64,000 nucleotides of DNA from Rhizobium sp. BK650 (GCF_014195325.1 NZ_JACIBK010000004.1:124001-188000), one strand, 5' to 3'; shown: positions 24,469 through 34,549, numbered from the stretch's first letter. Numbers and translations are program-made. The notes: generated by a model from the sequence alone, not told the origin.

Positions 24469-25515
24469 ATGAACATCAAGAGCCTTCTTCTTGGCTCTGC
24501 TGCCGCTTTGGCAGTAGTTTCCGGCGCTCAGGCTGCTGACGCAATTGTTGCAGCCGAGCCGGAACCGGTTGAATACGTTCGCGTCTGCGACGCTTACGGC
24601 ACCGGCTACTTCTACATCCCGGGCACGGAAACCTGCCTGAAGATCAACGGTTACATCCGCTTCCAGGTTAACGTTGGCCCGAGCGTTGGCGAAACCGCCA
24701 CTCGCCCGAACGACTCGAGCTGGGATGCTGTAACCCGCGGTCAGGTTCAGTTCACGGCCAAGAGCGACACCGAATACGGCCCGCTCACCGGCGTGATCGT
24801 TCTTCAGGCAAACGCCGACAACGCGTCTGACAATTCAACGAAGCTCGACTCGGCTTACCTCGACATCGCCGGCTTCCGCGCTGGTCTGTTCTACTCCTGG
24901 TGGGACGATGGTCTCTCCGGCGAAACGGACGACATCGGCTCTGTCGTAACGCTGCATAACTCGATCCGTTATCAGTACGAAACTGGTTCCTTCTACGCTG
25001 GCCTCAGCGTCGACGAACTGGAAGACGGCGTCTTCAAGACTGGCGAAGCTCCGAACAACGTCGGCGTTGCCTTCGGCATCGGCGGCAAGGCTGGCGCCTT
25101 CAGCTACCAGGTCACCGGCGGCTGGGACATCGACAACGAAGACGGCGCGATCCGTGCCATGGGTACGGCTGATATCGGCCCGGGCACGCTCGGCCTCGCT
25201 GCTGTCTACTCCAGCGGCCCGAACTCCTACTACTCGCAGTCTGAATGGGCAGTTGCTGCCGAATACGCCATCAAGGCTACCGACAAGCTGAAGATCACCC
25301 CCGGTGTTCAGTACTACGGCAACTACTACGGCACCCCGACCAAGGTTGGCGTTCAGGACGACTGGGACGGTCTCGACGATGCCTGGAAGGCCGGTCTGAC
25401 GGTCGACTACCAGATCGTCGACAACTTCTACGCCAAGGCTTCCGTCCAGTACCTGAAGCCGGAACATCAGGACGACACCTGGACGGGTTACTTCCGTCTG
25501 CAGCGCTCGTTCTAA
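24469..25515 (+). CDS. ropA: Outer-membrane porin (RopA type)
   Basis: A 348-residue protein of the alphaproteobacterial porin_2 family. The signal peptide MNIKSLLLGSAAALAVVSGA is cut at AQA-ADA. The conserved plug begins VEYVRVCDAYGTGYFYIPGT, ETCLKINGYIRFQVNV follows, and beta strands alternate to a terminal Phe (RLQRSF). Codon use is strongly biased to the C-ending set, as for an abundant protein. The start at 24469 follows TTGGAGGTCATT. Forms general diffusion pores in the outer membrane. Rhizobial genomes often carry several copies. Confidence 0.92.
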   Translation: MNIKSLLLGSAAALAVVSGAQAADAIVAAEPEPVEYVRVCDAYGTGYFYIPGTETCLKINGYIRFQVNVGPSVGETATRPNDSSWDAVTRGQVQFTAKSDTEYGPLTGVIVLQANADNASDNSTKLDSAYLDIAGFRAGLFYSWWDDGLSGETDDIGSVVTLHNSIRYQYETGSFYAGLSVDELEDGVFKTGEAPNNVGVAFGIGGKAGAFSYQVTGGWDIDNEDGAIRAMGTADIGPGTLGLAAVYSSGPNSYYSQSEWAVAAEYAIKATDKLKITPGVQYYGNYYGTPTKVGVQDDWDGLDDAWKAGLTVDYQIVDNFYAKASVQYLKPEHQDDTWTGYFRLQRSF

Positions 25516-25540
25516 GCTGAGTTGACTTAGGTCATAGAGA

Positions 25541-25567
25541 AGCCCGGCTTTTGAGCCGGGCTTTTTT
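25541..25567 (+). terminator. Intrinsic terminator of the porin gene
   Basis: AGCCCGGCT and AGCCGGGCT form a 9-bp stem with loop TTTG, followed by five or more T. Confidence 0.92.
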
Positions 25568-25634
25568 GTAATTACCACCTTTACTGTGACTGGGTGGTGT
25601 TATGATGGGTCGGCGCCAAGCGCCTCGCGAAAGC

Positions 25635-26528
25635 TCATCTCAGCCTGCCGATAAATGTCCTGATCAGTTCCGGAATATCTCCCAGATGCAGAAGCGGTGC
25701 GTGGCCTTGACCCTTTGCGACGATCTGCACCATATCAGGATGTCGTTTCGCCATTTCATCCACTGTCTGCGGCGACAGCAGATCGGAATTCTCTCCTCTG
25801 ATAACCAGCAGGGGTATGGCACGCAGGCTCTCGAACTGCGCCCAAAGGCTGGGGAGAGGATTGCTGAAATCGATTGTTTTCAGCTGCTCGGCAATAGCAG
25901 GGTCGTAGTCGACGACAGGTATGCCATCCCGCTCTCGATAGATAGCTCGCGCCATGCCCTCCCAGTCGGCGAGACCGAGCGCGGGAAAGGTTGCGCCATG
26001 ATTCTCCCTAAGGAGATCGACAGCATCACCCCAGTTTTGGGGCTTACGGTCACGGTTGAGATAGTCCCTGATCGCCATCAGCCCGGCTGGCTCGATAACC
26101 GGGCCGATATCGTTGAAGATGACGCCTGCGGGCAATTCCGGCTTCATGCCCGCCAGCAGATGCAGGATTAGCCCGCCGCGCGACGTGCCGATGAACACAG
26201 CGCGGTTGATGCCGAGCGTGGCGCAGGCAGCAATAACATCGTCGCATTCGACGACGAGATTGTAATTTGTATTGTTCGCATCCCGCTCGGACATGCCGCG
26301 TCCGCGATAGTCCAGGGCAACGATACGGCGCGGAGAAACTGTATCCCGCGACAGGATCAATGCAATGTCATGGAAATCGCGGGAATTGCGTGTAAGGCCC
26401 GGCAGACAGATGATCGGCAGTCGATTGATCTCTTGACTCGCTGGCCGGTAGTCGCAGGCATAAAGCCTCAGCCCATCAGTCGAGTTGAAGAATCTTTCGC
26501 TGAATGCGTTTTTGTCTTCGTCGCCCAT
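25635..26528 (-). CDS. Alpha/beta hydrolase
   Basis: A 297-residue alpha/beta-fold hydrolase. The oxyanion region is CLPGLTRNSRDF, the nucleophile elbow FIGTSRGGLI has Ser in GTSRGG, and the His lies in KGQGHAPLLH; an Asp near ENSDLLSP completes the triad. Start 26528 follows GGATGGAGGTGTC. The family covers esterases, lactonases and C-C hydrolases, and the substrate cannot be told. Confidence 0.85.
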   Translation of the reverse strand: MGDEDKNAFSERFFNSTDGLRLYACDYRPASQEINRLPIICLPGLTRNSRDFHDIALILSRDTVSPRRIVALDYRGRGMSERDANNTNYNLVVECDDVIAACATLGINRAVFIGTSRGGLILHLLAGMKPELPAGVIFNDIGPVIEPAGLMAIRDYLNRDRKPQNWGDAVDLLRENHGATFPALGLADWEGMARAIYRERDGIPVVDYDPAIAEQLKTIDFSNPLPSLWAQFESLRAIPLLVIRGENSDLLSPQTVDEMAKRHPDMVQIVAKGQGHAPLLHLGDIPELIRTFIGRLR

Positions 26529-26591
26529 GACACCTCCATCCATCCGTCGGAATGAGATGTAACGTGCTTTCGCCAGAACTGCCAATCGGCT

Positions 26592-28667
26592 TCAGGTCGC
26601 GCTGCGGCCCCCGATGAGGTCGCGCTCGATGTCGGGTGTTTGCCCGAGGCGAGCCTTATAGACCTCGTAATTCTCCATCACCCTCTGCACGTAGTTGCGC
26701 GTCTCGGGGAATGGGATGCGCTCGATCCAGTCGACGATCTCATCGACCGGCTTGCCGCGCGGATCGCCATAGCGGCCGATCCATTCCGGCACGCGCTTCG
26801 GTCCTGCATTATAGGCGATGAAGGTGAGAATATAGGAACCGCCGAAGGCTTCGATCTGTTCGCCAAGATAGTGGGCGCCGAGTGTCGCGTTGTAGCCGGC
26901 GTCGGCCGTCAGCTTGTCCTTGGAGTAAGTGATGCTGTGCCGCTTGGCGACGGCTTGCGCCGTGCCCGGCAGAAGTTGCAGCAGGCCGCGGGCATTGGCG
27001 GCGGAGACGGCGGCTGGATTGAAAGCGCTTTCCTGGCGGGCGATCGCATAGGCAAGCGCCTTGCCCGAGCCGGAAATATTGGCATTGGCCGGAATGACGC
27101 CGACCGGGAAGGCAAGCGCTGCGACATCGATGCCCCGTCCATAGGCGATCTTGCCGATCTGCAGCGAAAGATGATGGTCGCCCGCCTGCTCGGCCTTGGC
27201 CGTCAGGATCGCCAATTCACCAGGGCTTTGCAGCTGGTCGGCAAGCGCCAGATAAATTGCTGCCGCGCGCCAGCCGTGGCCTGCGGCTTCCAGCCGTCCG
27301 GTCGCCTGCACGGCCTCGCGCTGCTGGAGATTCTGCCGGTCGGCAGTTGTCGGCGACGGATAGGTGACATCGAGCGTCTTGCGTCCCAGCCGTTCGGCGG
27401 CGAGCTGACCGTAGAAAGTCCCCGGAAAATTCGCGGCTTTGGCGTAAAAATCGCTGGCCTTTCCCGGCCCGCCGGCTTCAGCGGACCGTCCGAGCCAATA
27501 CCAGGCGCGGGAAACGGAGAGCGGGCCGTTGGAAACCTGCAGGATCTTGCGGAAATGTGTCTCGGCCGTCGTCGGGTCCTGCAGACCGCGCAGCGCGTAC
27601 CAGCCGGCATGGAATTGTGCTTCGACGATATCCGTCGGCACCGTCGCGACGGACGCGGCGACGATCTCGTAGGCTGCCTTGAACTGTCCCTGGTCGACGA
27701 GGCCGCGGCTGACGATCCGCTGCTCGTTCCACCATTCCCCTGAATTCATCAGCTCGGTTCGGTCCCGCGGCATCTGCTGCAAGAGCTTGGCTGCTTCGAG
27801 ATACTTGTCCTGCTTGCGCAGATATTCGATGCGCGCGAAGAGAAAGCCCGGATCGTTGCGCCATTTGACATCGATCGCATTCAGCAGTGCACCGGCGTTG
27901 CTGGCATTGTTGTCGACGGCAGCCCAGGCCTTGTAGAGCGACTGCGCCTGGCCCATATCGCCGAAGCGCTTAGCCTGCGCCACGCGACCGCGATACATCA
28001 GGTAGTCCATCCGCGTCTTGTGGTCGGCCGCAGTCAGCAGGCCCGCAAATTCGGCGAGGATCTTGTCCTCGGTTGCCTTGTCGAGCGCCTGTCCGCGCCA
28101 GATCTTGCCGATATATTTCGCCGCCTGCGCAGACTTGCCGGTCGCCATAAGCGCGCGCGACAGGACCATCGCGCCTTGAGGGGTCTCGGGCGCCGTATCG
28201 CCGAAGGCGTTCAGGACGGCAGCGGCGGCGGGATTCTCGTCATAGAGCGCGCGCTCGGAATTGCCGCGCAGACGTTCCAGGCCTGGCCAGCCCTTCAGCT
28301 CGTCTGAGGCGCTGGCGATCTCATAGGACGGAACGCCCTTCAAGCCGGAGGTGACAATTGCCCAGGTCAGGATATGACGGTCGAGTGTTCCCGTTGCCAT
28401 GGTATTGCGGATGGCGATGGCCTGCTGCGGATCCTTGTTGGAGAGAGCGTCGAGCCCCGCCTTCAGATCGCTGTTAACGGGCGCGATCGCCGGATTGCGC
28501 GGGATGGCGCCGGTGGTGATCGCCTCTGGGAAGGAGGCGGTTTCCGGGATGAAACCTAGCGGCTTGACGGCAGGCGTGGGAGCGCCTTCGCCGGGCAACT
28601 GCGATGCAGCGCTGCCCCAGGCCGCGGCCACCAGACCGAAGGCAGACAGGATCAGAACGGCTCTCTT
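26592..28667 (-). CDS. Soluble lytic murein transglycosylase
   Basis: A 691-residue periplasmic enzyme with a signal peptide (MKRAVLILSAFGLVAAAWGS). A long helical superhelix (residues about 60-500) is followed by the catalytic SLT domain at about 530-660: ARQESAFNPAAVSAANARGL with the catalytic Glu, then LLPGTAQAVA and AYNAGPKRVPEWI. It cleaves peptidoglycan to 1,6-anhydromuropeptides. It stands alone, upstream of dapA in the opposite direction. Confidence 0.92.
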   Translation of the reverse strand, partial: KRAVLILSAFGLVAAAWGSAASQLPGEGAPTPAVKPLGFIPETASFPEAITTGAIPRNPAIAPVNSDLKAGLDALSNKDPQQAIAIRNTMATGTLDRHILTWAIVTSGLKGVPSYEIASASDELKGWPGLERLRGNSERALYDENPAAAAVLNAFGDTAPETPQGAMVLSRALMATGKSAQAAKYIGKIWRGQALDKATEDKILAEFAGLLTAADHKTRMDYLMYRGRVAQAKRFGDMGQAQSLYKAWAAVDNNASNAGALLNAIDVKWRNDPGFLFARIEYLRKQDKYLEAAKLLQQMPRDRTELMNSGEWWNEQRIVSRGLVDQGQFKAAYEIVAASVATVPTDIVEAQFHAGWYALRGLQDPTTAETHFRKILQVSNGPLSVSRAWYWLGRSAEAGGPGKASDFYAKAANFPGTFYGQLAAERLGRKTLDVTYPSPTTADRQNLQQREAVQATGRLEAAGHGWRAAAIYLALADQLQSPGELAILTAKAEQAGDHHLSLQIGKIAYGRGIDVAALAFPVGVIPANANISGSGKALAYAIARQESAFNPAAVSAANARGLLQLLPGTAQAVAKRHSITYSKDKLTADAGYNATLGAHYLGEQIEAFGGSYILTFIAYNAGPKRVPEWIGRYGDPRGKPVDEIVDWIERIPFPETRNYVQRVMENYEVYKARLGQTPDIERDLIGGRSAT

Positions 28668-28886
28668 CATCCGGATGACTCGCAACGAAAATACGCCCTT
28701 CCATTTGGCTGGAGGCACATTAACGAAACCTTACCGAACCAGGTAAAATTCATTCACATTTGCTATCGGATTTTGCCCTAAACCCATCTAAGCGCGCTTG
28801 TCGCGGCCATATTGCCGCTCTATGGTGCGCAACTCTTATTCATGGAATGCGGCTGAAGCAAGGATATCAGCCGTGAGGAGCTTTGC

Positions 28887-29771
28887 ATGTTCAATGGGTC
28901 CATCCCCGCTCTCGTCACTCCCTTCACCGATGCCGGCCTGATCGACGAAGACAGCTTCGCCGCTCATGTCGCATGGCAGATCGGGGAGGGCAGCAGTGGC
29001 CTGGTTCCGGTCGGCACGACCGGCGAGTCGCCGACGCTGTCGCATGCCGAGCATAAACGGGTGGTGGAACTGTGCATCGAAGTTGCAGCCAAGCGCGTGC
29101 CTGTCATGGCCGGCGCGGGCTCGAACAATACGCGCGAAGCGATCGAGCTCGCCCAGCATGCCGAAAAGGTCGGTGCGGATGCCGTCCTGGTCGTCACCCC
29201 CTATTACAACAAGCCGACGCAGAAGGGCCTGATAGCCCATTATTCGGCAATCGCCGAAGCTGTTAAACTGCCGATCTATATCTACAACATCCCAGGCCGT
29301 TCGGTCATCGACATGACGCCGGAGACGATGGGCGCGCTTGCCAGGGCGCACAAGAATATCGTCGGCGTCAAGGATGCGACCGGCAAGATCGAACGCGTTT
29401 CCGAGCAGCGCATTACCTGCGGCAAGGAGTTCCGCCAGCTTTCCGGCGAGGATGCGACGGCTCTCGGCTTCAACGCTCACGGCGGCGTCGGCTGTATCTC
29501 GGTGACGGCCAATATCGCGCCGCGTCTCTGTGCGGAATTCCAGGCTGCGACCATTGCCGGTAACTATGCCAAGGCGCTGGAGCTGCAGGACCGGCTGATG
29601 CCGCTGCACAAGGCGGTGTTCATGGAGCCGGGCGTATGCGGCGCAAAATATGGCCTGTCGAAGCTCGGCCGCATGAGCCGCAATGTCCGTTCGCCGCTTA
29701 TGTCCTCGCTGGAGCCGTCGACGGAAGCGGCGATCGACGCTGCCATGCGTCACGCCGGCTTGCTCAACTGA
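28887..29771 (+). CDS. dapA: 4-hydroxy-tetrahydrodipicolinate synthase
   Basis: A 294-residue class I aldolase-type enzyme of lysine and diaminopimelate synthesis, condensing pyruvate with aspartate semialdehyde. Visible are [14 protein letters not shown] (substrate Thr pair), [11 protein letters not shown] with the catalytic Tyr near residue 133, and the Schiff-base Lys in [14 protein letters not shown] near 161. GAGGAGCTTTGC precedes the ATG. A hairpin terminator follows. Confidence 0.95.
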   Translation: MFNGSIPALVTPFTDAGLIDEDSFAAHVAWQIGEGSSGLVPVGTTGESPTLSHAEHKRVVELCIEVAAKRVPVMAGAGSNNTREAIELAQHAEKVGADAVLVVTPYYNKPTQKGLIAHYSAIAEAVKLPIYIYNIPGRSVIDMTPETMGALARAHKNIVGVKDATGKIERVSEQRITCGKEFRQLSGEDATALGFNAHGGVGCISVTANIAPRLCAEFQAATIAGNYAKALELQDRLMPLHKAVFMEPGVCGAKYGLSKLGRMSRNVRSPLMSSLEPSTEAAIDAAMRHAGLLN

Positions 29772-29778
29772 GGGTAAC

Positions 29779-29804
29779 CGGCCCGTCTTCACAAGGTCGG
29801 GCCG
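29779..29804 (+). terminator. Terminator after dapA
   Basis: CGGCCCG and CGGGCCG form a stem around TCTTCACAAGGT, followed by TTCTCTT. A second hairpin, GGGCGCG-GCACT-CGCGCCC at 29831-29849, lies in the smpB leader. Confidence 0.65.
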
Positions 29805-29866
29805 TTCTCTTACATAATGATAGGAAATGAGGGCGCGGCACTCGCGCCCTGGAGTGGATAATTGTC

Positions 29867-30346
29867 ATGGCCCCCAAAGGCAGCCAGCGTATCGTGAAGA
29901 AGGTCGTCGCGGAAAACCGCAAGGCCCGCTTCAACTATGAGATCATCGATACCTATGAGGCGGGCTTGGTGCTGAAGGGCACCGAGGTCAAGTCGCTGCG
30001 TGAAGGCAAGGCCAATATTGCCGAATCCTATGCTTCGGATGAGGATGGCGAAATCTGGCTGATCAATTCCTATCTGCCGGAATACCTGCAGGCGAACCGC
30101 TTCAACCACGAGCCGCGCCGCCGTCGCAAGCTGCTCTTGTCCGGACGTGAGATCAACCGCCTGCGGGCGGGCATCAATCGCGAAGGCATGACGCTGATCC
30201 CGATGAAGATCTACTTCAACGATCGCGGCCGCGCCAAGCTGGAGCTCGCGCTCGCGAAGGGCAAGAAGCTGCATGACAAGCGCGAATCCGAGAAGGAGCG
30301 CGATTGGAACAGGCAGAAGAGCCGTCTGTTGAAAGACAACGGCTGA
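29867..30346 (+). CDS. smpB: SsrA-binding protein SmpB
   Basis: A 159-residue OB-fold protein that carries tmRNA to stalled ribosomes. Landmarks are [20 protein letters not shown], the family motif [19 protein letters not shown] and the basic C-terminal tail [20 protein letters not shown], which folds in the mRNA channel. It sits downstream of dapA as in many alphaproteobacteria. Confidence 0.96.
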   Translation: MAPKGSQRIVKKVVAENRKARFNYEIIDTYEAGLVLKGTEVKSLREGKANIAESYASDEDGEIWLINSYLPEYLQANRFNHEPRRRRKLLLSGREINRLRAGINREGMTLIPMKIYFNDRGRAKLELALAKGKKLHDKRESEKERDWNRQKSRLLKDNG

Positions 30347-30383
30347 TCGGCGCGTTCAGCATTCGCTATTTACGAATGAGAGT

Positions 30384-30965
30384 TCAGTCTTCGAAATCGC
30401 TGGCCGGCGCCACTTCGGCAGGCCGCGGCGGACGTTCGGAAGGATCCCGGCCGATCTCGGCTTTCAGCGACAGAAGATCGATGAAGTGATCGGCTTGCCG
30501 GCGCAAGTCGTCGGCAATCATCGGCGGCTGGGTCGACATGGTCGAAATGACGGAAACTTTCCGCCCCTTGCGTTGCAGCGCTTCGACCAGGGTGGTGAAA
30601 TCGCCGTCGCCGGAGAAGATCACGAGATGGTCGACCGTTTCAGACTGCTCCATGGCATCGATTGCAAGCTCGATATCCATATTGCCCTTGATCTTCCGGC
30701 GCCCCATGGAGTCGGTAAACTCCTTGGCAGGTTTCGTCACGACCTTGTAGCCGTTATAATCCAGCCAGTCGATGAGTGGACGGATCGAGGAATATTCCTG
30801 ATCTTCAATCAGCGCGGTATAGTAGTAAGCCCGCAGTAGATATCCGCGTTTCTGAAATGCTTTCAAGAGTTTGCGATAATCGATATCAAAGCCCAAACTT
30901 TTGGATGCAGCGTAGAGGTTGGCGCCGTCTATGAATAGTGCAATTTTTTCGCGTGGGTCAAACAT
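30384..30965 (-). CDS. NYN-domain (LabA/DUF88-like) protein
   Basis: A 193-residue protein of the PIN-like NYN superfamily. Acidic catalytic residues appear in IALFIDGANLYAASKSLGFD, in the central DIELAIDAMEQ and in FSGDGDFTTLVEALQRKG, all needed for a metal-dependent nuclease. The C-terminal 40 residues are charged and probably disordered. NYN proteins cut RNA; this one lies convergent to smpB, 37 bp away, and may act in RNA turnover. Confidence 0.88.
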   Translation of the reverse strand: MFDPREKIALFIDGANLYAASKSLGFDIDYRKLLKAFQKRGYLLRAYYYTALIEDQEYSSIRPLIDWLDYNGYKVVTKPAKEFTDSMGRRKIKGNMDIELAIDAMEQSETVDHLVIFSGDGDFTTLVEALQRKGRKVSVISTMSTQPPMIADDLRRQADHFIDLLSLKAEIGRDPSERPPRPAEVAPASDFED

Positions 30966-31261
30966 CGCTTATCATCCAAAGAGAGTAATCGAAATCCATA
31001 AGCCACTTAGCCCAATAAAAACAGCGGCTTGTGGAGGTGGCGTCGAGCTGTTCCGTACTTTATGAATTATTCATATATGAAAGATTTAGGGCACGATTCG
31101 GCATATTCCAAGCAACCCCCGGTGGAAATGTCATATTGTGCATGGAAATTTGGATCAGCCGCGGATAAAGGCGAGGGAACCCTAACGAAAAACTTGAATT
31201 TGCCCGGTTTTAATTGTATCGGGCGTTTTAATCCCGAAAAGACGACCGCAAAGGACAGGCA

Positions 31262-31666
31262 ATGGCCCGTGTCACAGTAGAAGATTGCATTGACAAGGTG
31301 GAGAACCGCTTCGAGCTGGTTCTGCTCGCCAGCCACCGCGCCCGGCTGATTTCCCAGGGTGCAGCGATCACTATCGATCGCGACAACGACAAGAACCCGG
31401 TTGTGGCTCTTCGCGAAATCGCTGACGAGACCCTGTCGCCGGACGATCTCAAGGAAGACCTGATCCACTCGCTGCAGAAGCATGTGGAAGTGGACGAGCC
31501 CGAGCCCGATCCGGCAAGCCTGATCGCCGCCGGCGCTGCCGCCTCTGCCGACAGCGAAGAGCAGGACGACCTGCCGGAAACGATCACCTTCGACCAGATG
31601 TCGGAAGAAGAGCTTCTGGCTGGTATCGAAGGTCTCGTCCCGCCGGAAAAGAGCGACGATTATTAA
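31262..31666 (+). CDS. rpoZ: DNA-directed RNA polymerase omega subunit
   Basis: A 134-residue omega subunit. The conserved core is [32 protein letters not shown] and [14 protein letters not shown]. The acidic C-terminal extension ([20 protein letters not shown]) is typical of Rhizobiales. In many bacteria rpoZ precedes the (p)ppGpp synthase gene, as here; omega helps form a ppGpp site on the polymerase. AAAGGACAGGCA precedes the ATG. Confidence 0.96.
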   Translation: MARVTVEDCIDKVENRFELVLLASHRARLISQGAAITIDRDNDKNPVVALREIADETLSPDDLKEDLIHSLQKHVEVDEPEPDPASLIAAGAAASADSEEQDDLPETITFDQMSEEELLAGIEGLVPPEKSDDY

Positions 31667-31775
31667 GCGCATCCTCGGCCCTGAAGGGCTGGGGCTTACT
31701 GCGCGGCAAAAGATTGACGATTACCAATCATCGATCTTGCGCCTGTAAAGCTTAGGCATATTATTGCCCATGTGA

Positions 31776-31800
31776 GCGCCAATCTGCGATTGGCGCCCTT
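31776..31800 (+). terminator. Terminator between rpoZ and rsh
   Basis: GCGCCAAT and ATTGGCGC form a perfect 8-bp stem with loop CTGCG, followed by CCTTTTATTTTATT. It ends only 25 bp before the rsh start, so it may act as an attenuator of read-through from rpoZ. Confidence 0.75.
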
Positions 31801-31824
31801 TTATTTTATTGGAGTGGCTTTGGA

Positions 31825-34059
31825 ATGATGCGGCAGTACGAGCTCGTGGAGCGGGTTCAGAAATACAAGCCCGATGCCAACGAAGCTCTGCTGAACAAAG
31901 CCTATGTCTACGCCATGCAGAAGCATGGACAGCAGAAGCGGGCGAGCGGCGATCCCTACATCTCGCATCCGCTCGAAGTGGCCGCCATCCTGACCGACAT
32001 GCATCTCGATGAATCGACGATCGCTGTCGCCCTCCTGCACGACACAATCGAGGATACCACCGCCACCCGCGCCGAGATCGACGAGCTCTTCGGCGAGGAT
32101 ATCGGCCGCCTGGTCGAAGGCCTGACGAAGATCAAGAAGCTCGACCTCGTCACCAAGAAGGCCAAGCAGGCGGAAAACCTGCGTAAGCTCCTGCTTGCCA
32201 TTTCCGATGACGTGCGCGTTCTGCTCGTCAAGCTCGCCGACCGTCTCCACAATATGCGCACGCTCGACCACATGTCGCAGGAAAAGCGCGCGCGCATTTC
32301 CGAGGAGACGATGGAAATCTATGCGCCGCTTGCCGGCCGCATGGGTATGCAGGACATGCGCGAGGAGCTGGAGGAACTTTCCTTCCGGCACATGAACCCG
32401 GAGGCCTACGAGACCGTCACCAAGCGCCTGGAGGAACTGTCGAAGCGCAATGAAGGCCTGGTTAAGAAGATCGAGGCCGAACTGCGCGACCTGCTGATCG
32501 CCAACGGGTTGACGAGCGCCTATGTCAAAGGTCGCCAGAAGAAGCCCTATTCGGTGTTCCGCAAGATGCAGTCAAAGTCGCTCTCTTTCGAGCAGCTTTC
32601 CGATGTCTACGGTTTCCGCATCATCGTCGACGATATCCCCTCCTGCTACCGTGCTCTTGGTATCGTCCATACGCGCTGGCGCGTCGTGCCCGGCCGTTTC
32701 AAGGACTATATTTCGACGCCGAAGCAGAACGACTACCGCTCTCTGCACACAACGATCGTCGGCCCGTCGATGCAGCGTATCGAGCTGCAGATCCGCACCA
32801 AGCGCATGCATGAAATCGCCGAATTCGGTATCGCCGCCCATACGCTCTACAAGGACGGCGCTACAAACGCGGACGGCGATATCCTTTCGCGCGAAAGCAA
32901 CGCCTATTCCTGGCTCCGGCACACGATCGAGGCGCTTGCCGAAGGCGACAGCCCCGAAGAATTTCTGGAACATACGAAGCTTGAACTGTTTCAGGACCAG
33001 GTCTTCTGCTTCACGCCGAAGGGCAAGCTGATCGCCCTGCCGCGTGGCGCTACCCCCATCGACTTCGCCTATGCCGTCCACACGAATATCGGCGATACGA
33101 CCGTCGGCGCCAAGATCAACGGCCGTATCATGCCGCTGGTGACCCGCCTCAACAATGGCGACGAAGTGGAGATCATCCGCTCCGGTGTACAGGTGCCGCC
33201 GGCCGCCTGGGAAGAGATCGTCGTCACCGGCAAGGCGCGCGCTGCCATCCGCCGTGCGACGCGCATGGCGATCCGCAAGCAATATGCCGGCCTCGGCCAC
33301 CGCATCCTGGAGCGCACCTTCGAGCGCGCCGGCAAGATCTTCTCCCGTGAAGCCATGAAGCCGGCGCTGCACCGTCTGGGGCAGAAGGACGTGGAAGATG
33401 CGATTGCCGCCGTCGGCCGCGGCGAGATGTCGTCCCTCGATGTGCTGCGTGCCGTCTATCCCGATCATCAGGACGAGCGTATCACGGTCAAGCCGGCCGG
33501 CGACGAGGGCTGGTTCAACGTCCGCAGCGCTGCAGGCATGATCTTCAAGATCCCCGGCAAGAGCAAGGCCGACCTCGATGGTGAGCGTGCCTCCACCGAG
33601 AGCGATCCCGATATCGTGCCGATCCGCGGGCTTTCCGGCAATGTCGACGTCAAGTTCTCGCCGACAGGGGCCGTGCCCGGTGATCGTATCGTCGGCATCA
33701 TGGAAAAGGGCAAGGGTATCACCATTTATCCGATCCAGTCGCCGGCGCTGCAGCGCTTCGACGACCAGCCGGACCGCTGGATCGACGTGCGTTGGGATCT
33801 GGATGAGGCCAACAAATCCCGCTTCACGGCCCGCATCATGGTCAATGCACTAAATGAGCCCGGTACGCTCGCCAAGGTGGCGCAGACGGTGGCAAGCCTC
33901 GACGTCAATATCCGCATGCTGAACACGGTCCGTGCGGCAACAGATTTCACCGAAATGGTGCTGGAAGTCGAGGTCTGGGATTTGCGCCAGCTCAATCAGC
34001 TGCTCGCCCAGCTCAAGGAGTTGGATTGCATCGCGACGGTCCGGCGTCTCTACGAGTAA
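31825..34059 (+). CDS. rsh: Bifunctional (p)ppGpp synthetase/hydrolase (RelA/SpoT homologue)
   Basis: A 744-residue long RSH protein that makes and degrades the stringent-response alarmone. The hydrolase HD domain (residues 25-190) keeps HPLEVAAILTDMHLDE and LLHDTIEDT; the synthetase domain (about 235-360) keeps YGFRIIVDD and NDYRSLHTTIVGP. TGS (about 390-450, TPKGKLIALPRGATPIDFAY) and C-terminal ACT (about 665-740, NEPGTLAKVAQTVASLDVNI) follow. Rhizobia usually have one such protein. Promoter activity must lie within or beyond the terminator just upstream. Confidence 0.96.
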   Translation: MMRQYELVERVQKYKPDANEALLNKAYVYAMQKHGQQKRASGDPYISHPLEVAAILTDMHLDESTIAVALLHDTIEDTTATRAEIDELFGEDIGRLVEGLTKIKKLDLVTKKAKQAENLRKLLLAISDDVRVLLVKLADRLHNMRTLDHMSQEKRARISEETMEIYAPLAGRMGMQDMREELEELSFRHMNPEAYETVTKRLEELSKRNEGLVKKIEAELRDLLIANGLTSAYVKGRQKKPYSVFRKMQSKSLSFEQLSDVYGFRIIVDDIPSCYRALGIVHTRWRVVPGRFKDYISTPKQNDYRSLHTTIVGPSMQRIELQIRTKRMHEIAEFGIAAHTLYKDGATNADGDILSRESNAYSWLRHTIEALAEGDSPEEFLEHTKLELFQDQVFCFTPKGKLIALPRGATPIDFAYAVHTNIGDTTVGAKINGRIMPLVTRLNNGDEVEIIRSGVQVPPAAWEEIVVTGKARAAIRRATRMAIRKQYAGLGHRILERTFERAGKIFSREAMKPALHRLGQKDVEDAIAAVGRGEMSSLDVLRAVYPDHQDERITVKPAGDEGWFNVRSAAGMIFKIPGKSKADLDGERASTESDPDIVPIRGLSGNVDVKFSPTGAVPGDRIVGIMEKGKGITIYPIQSPALQRFDDQPDRWIDVRWDLDEANKSRFTARIMVNALNEPGTLAKVAQTVASLDVNIRMLNTVRAATDFTEMVLEVEVWDLRQLNQLLAQLKELDCIATVRRLYE

Positions 34060-34146
34060 GATTTTATTAAAGTCCTGCCGAACGTAAAATTGCGCTTTGC
34101 ATATTTTGTGATCATTTCATGGCTGAAGCAGCGCATCGGAGTGGCA

Positions 34147-34169
34147 AGCCATGCGCAAAGCGCATGGCT
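34147..34169. other. Perfect 10-bp inverted repeat downstream of rsh
   Basis: AGCCATGCGC-AAA-GCGCATGGCT can form a very stable hairpin about 90 bp after the rsh stop. No T tract follows, so it is not a standard terminator; it may protect the 3' end or bind a protein. Confidence 0.5.
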
Positions 34170-34254
34170 GTGCTCAGGTTACAGCGGTGGTAATTAACCA
34201 GTGCCGCGACTATCTTCTGGTCATCAGAAAATGAAACGAAGATGAGGCAAAGCA

Positions 34255-34404
34255 ATGTTTGAACCGATCAGAAAGTTCGCCCGCGCCCTTCGCGCTCCGA
34301 CCGCCCAGGAACGTGAAATCGCATATCTCAACGGCTCGCATGACCGTATTGATCTTGAATACCGTCAGCGTCAGATCGATCGCGGCATCTTCCGCAATCG
34401 CTAA
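34255..34404 (+). CDS. DUF3563 small protein, 49 aa
   Basis: The product begins MFEPIRKFARALRAPTAQER and ends IDLEYRQRQIDRGIFRNR, matching the short DUF3563 family (helical start, then AQEREIAYLNGSHDRIDLE). GATGAGGCAAAGCA precedes the ATG. The role of DUF3563 is unknown; members occur singly in proteobacteria, often near stress genes. Confidence 0.75.
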   Translation: MFEPIRKFARALRAPTAQEREIAYLNGSHDRIDLEYRQRQIDRGIFRNR

Positions 34405-34549
34405 TCGCTGAGATATACTTGACGTAAGGAAGGGGGCGTTATGCATGATCCGCGCCCCTCGGAAGAAAAGAAGAATAGGCGGCCTGTTTGTTAAGCGGTT
34501 CCATTTGCCGCTCTTGTCATGGTCACGTGCCCTGCACTAAATACGCGCC

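Noticed and set aside
26640..27743. 367-codon plus-strand frame opposite the lytic transglycosylase
   Set aside because: Antisense shadow of a well-supported gene in high-GC DNA; the translation has no recognisable domain.
32572..33468. 298-codon minus-strand frame opposite rsh
   Set aside because: Shadow frame; rsh is fully supported and the reverse translation resembles no family.
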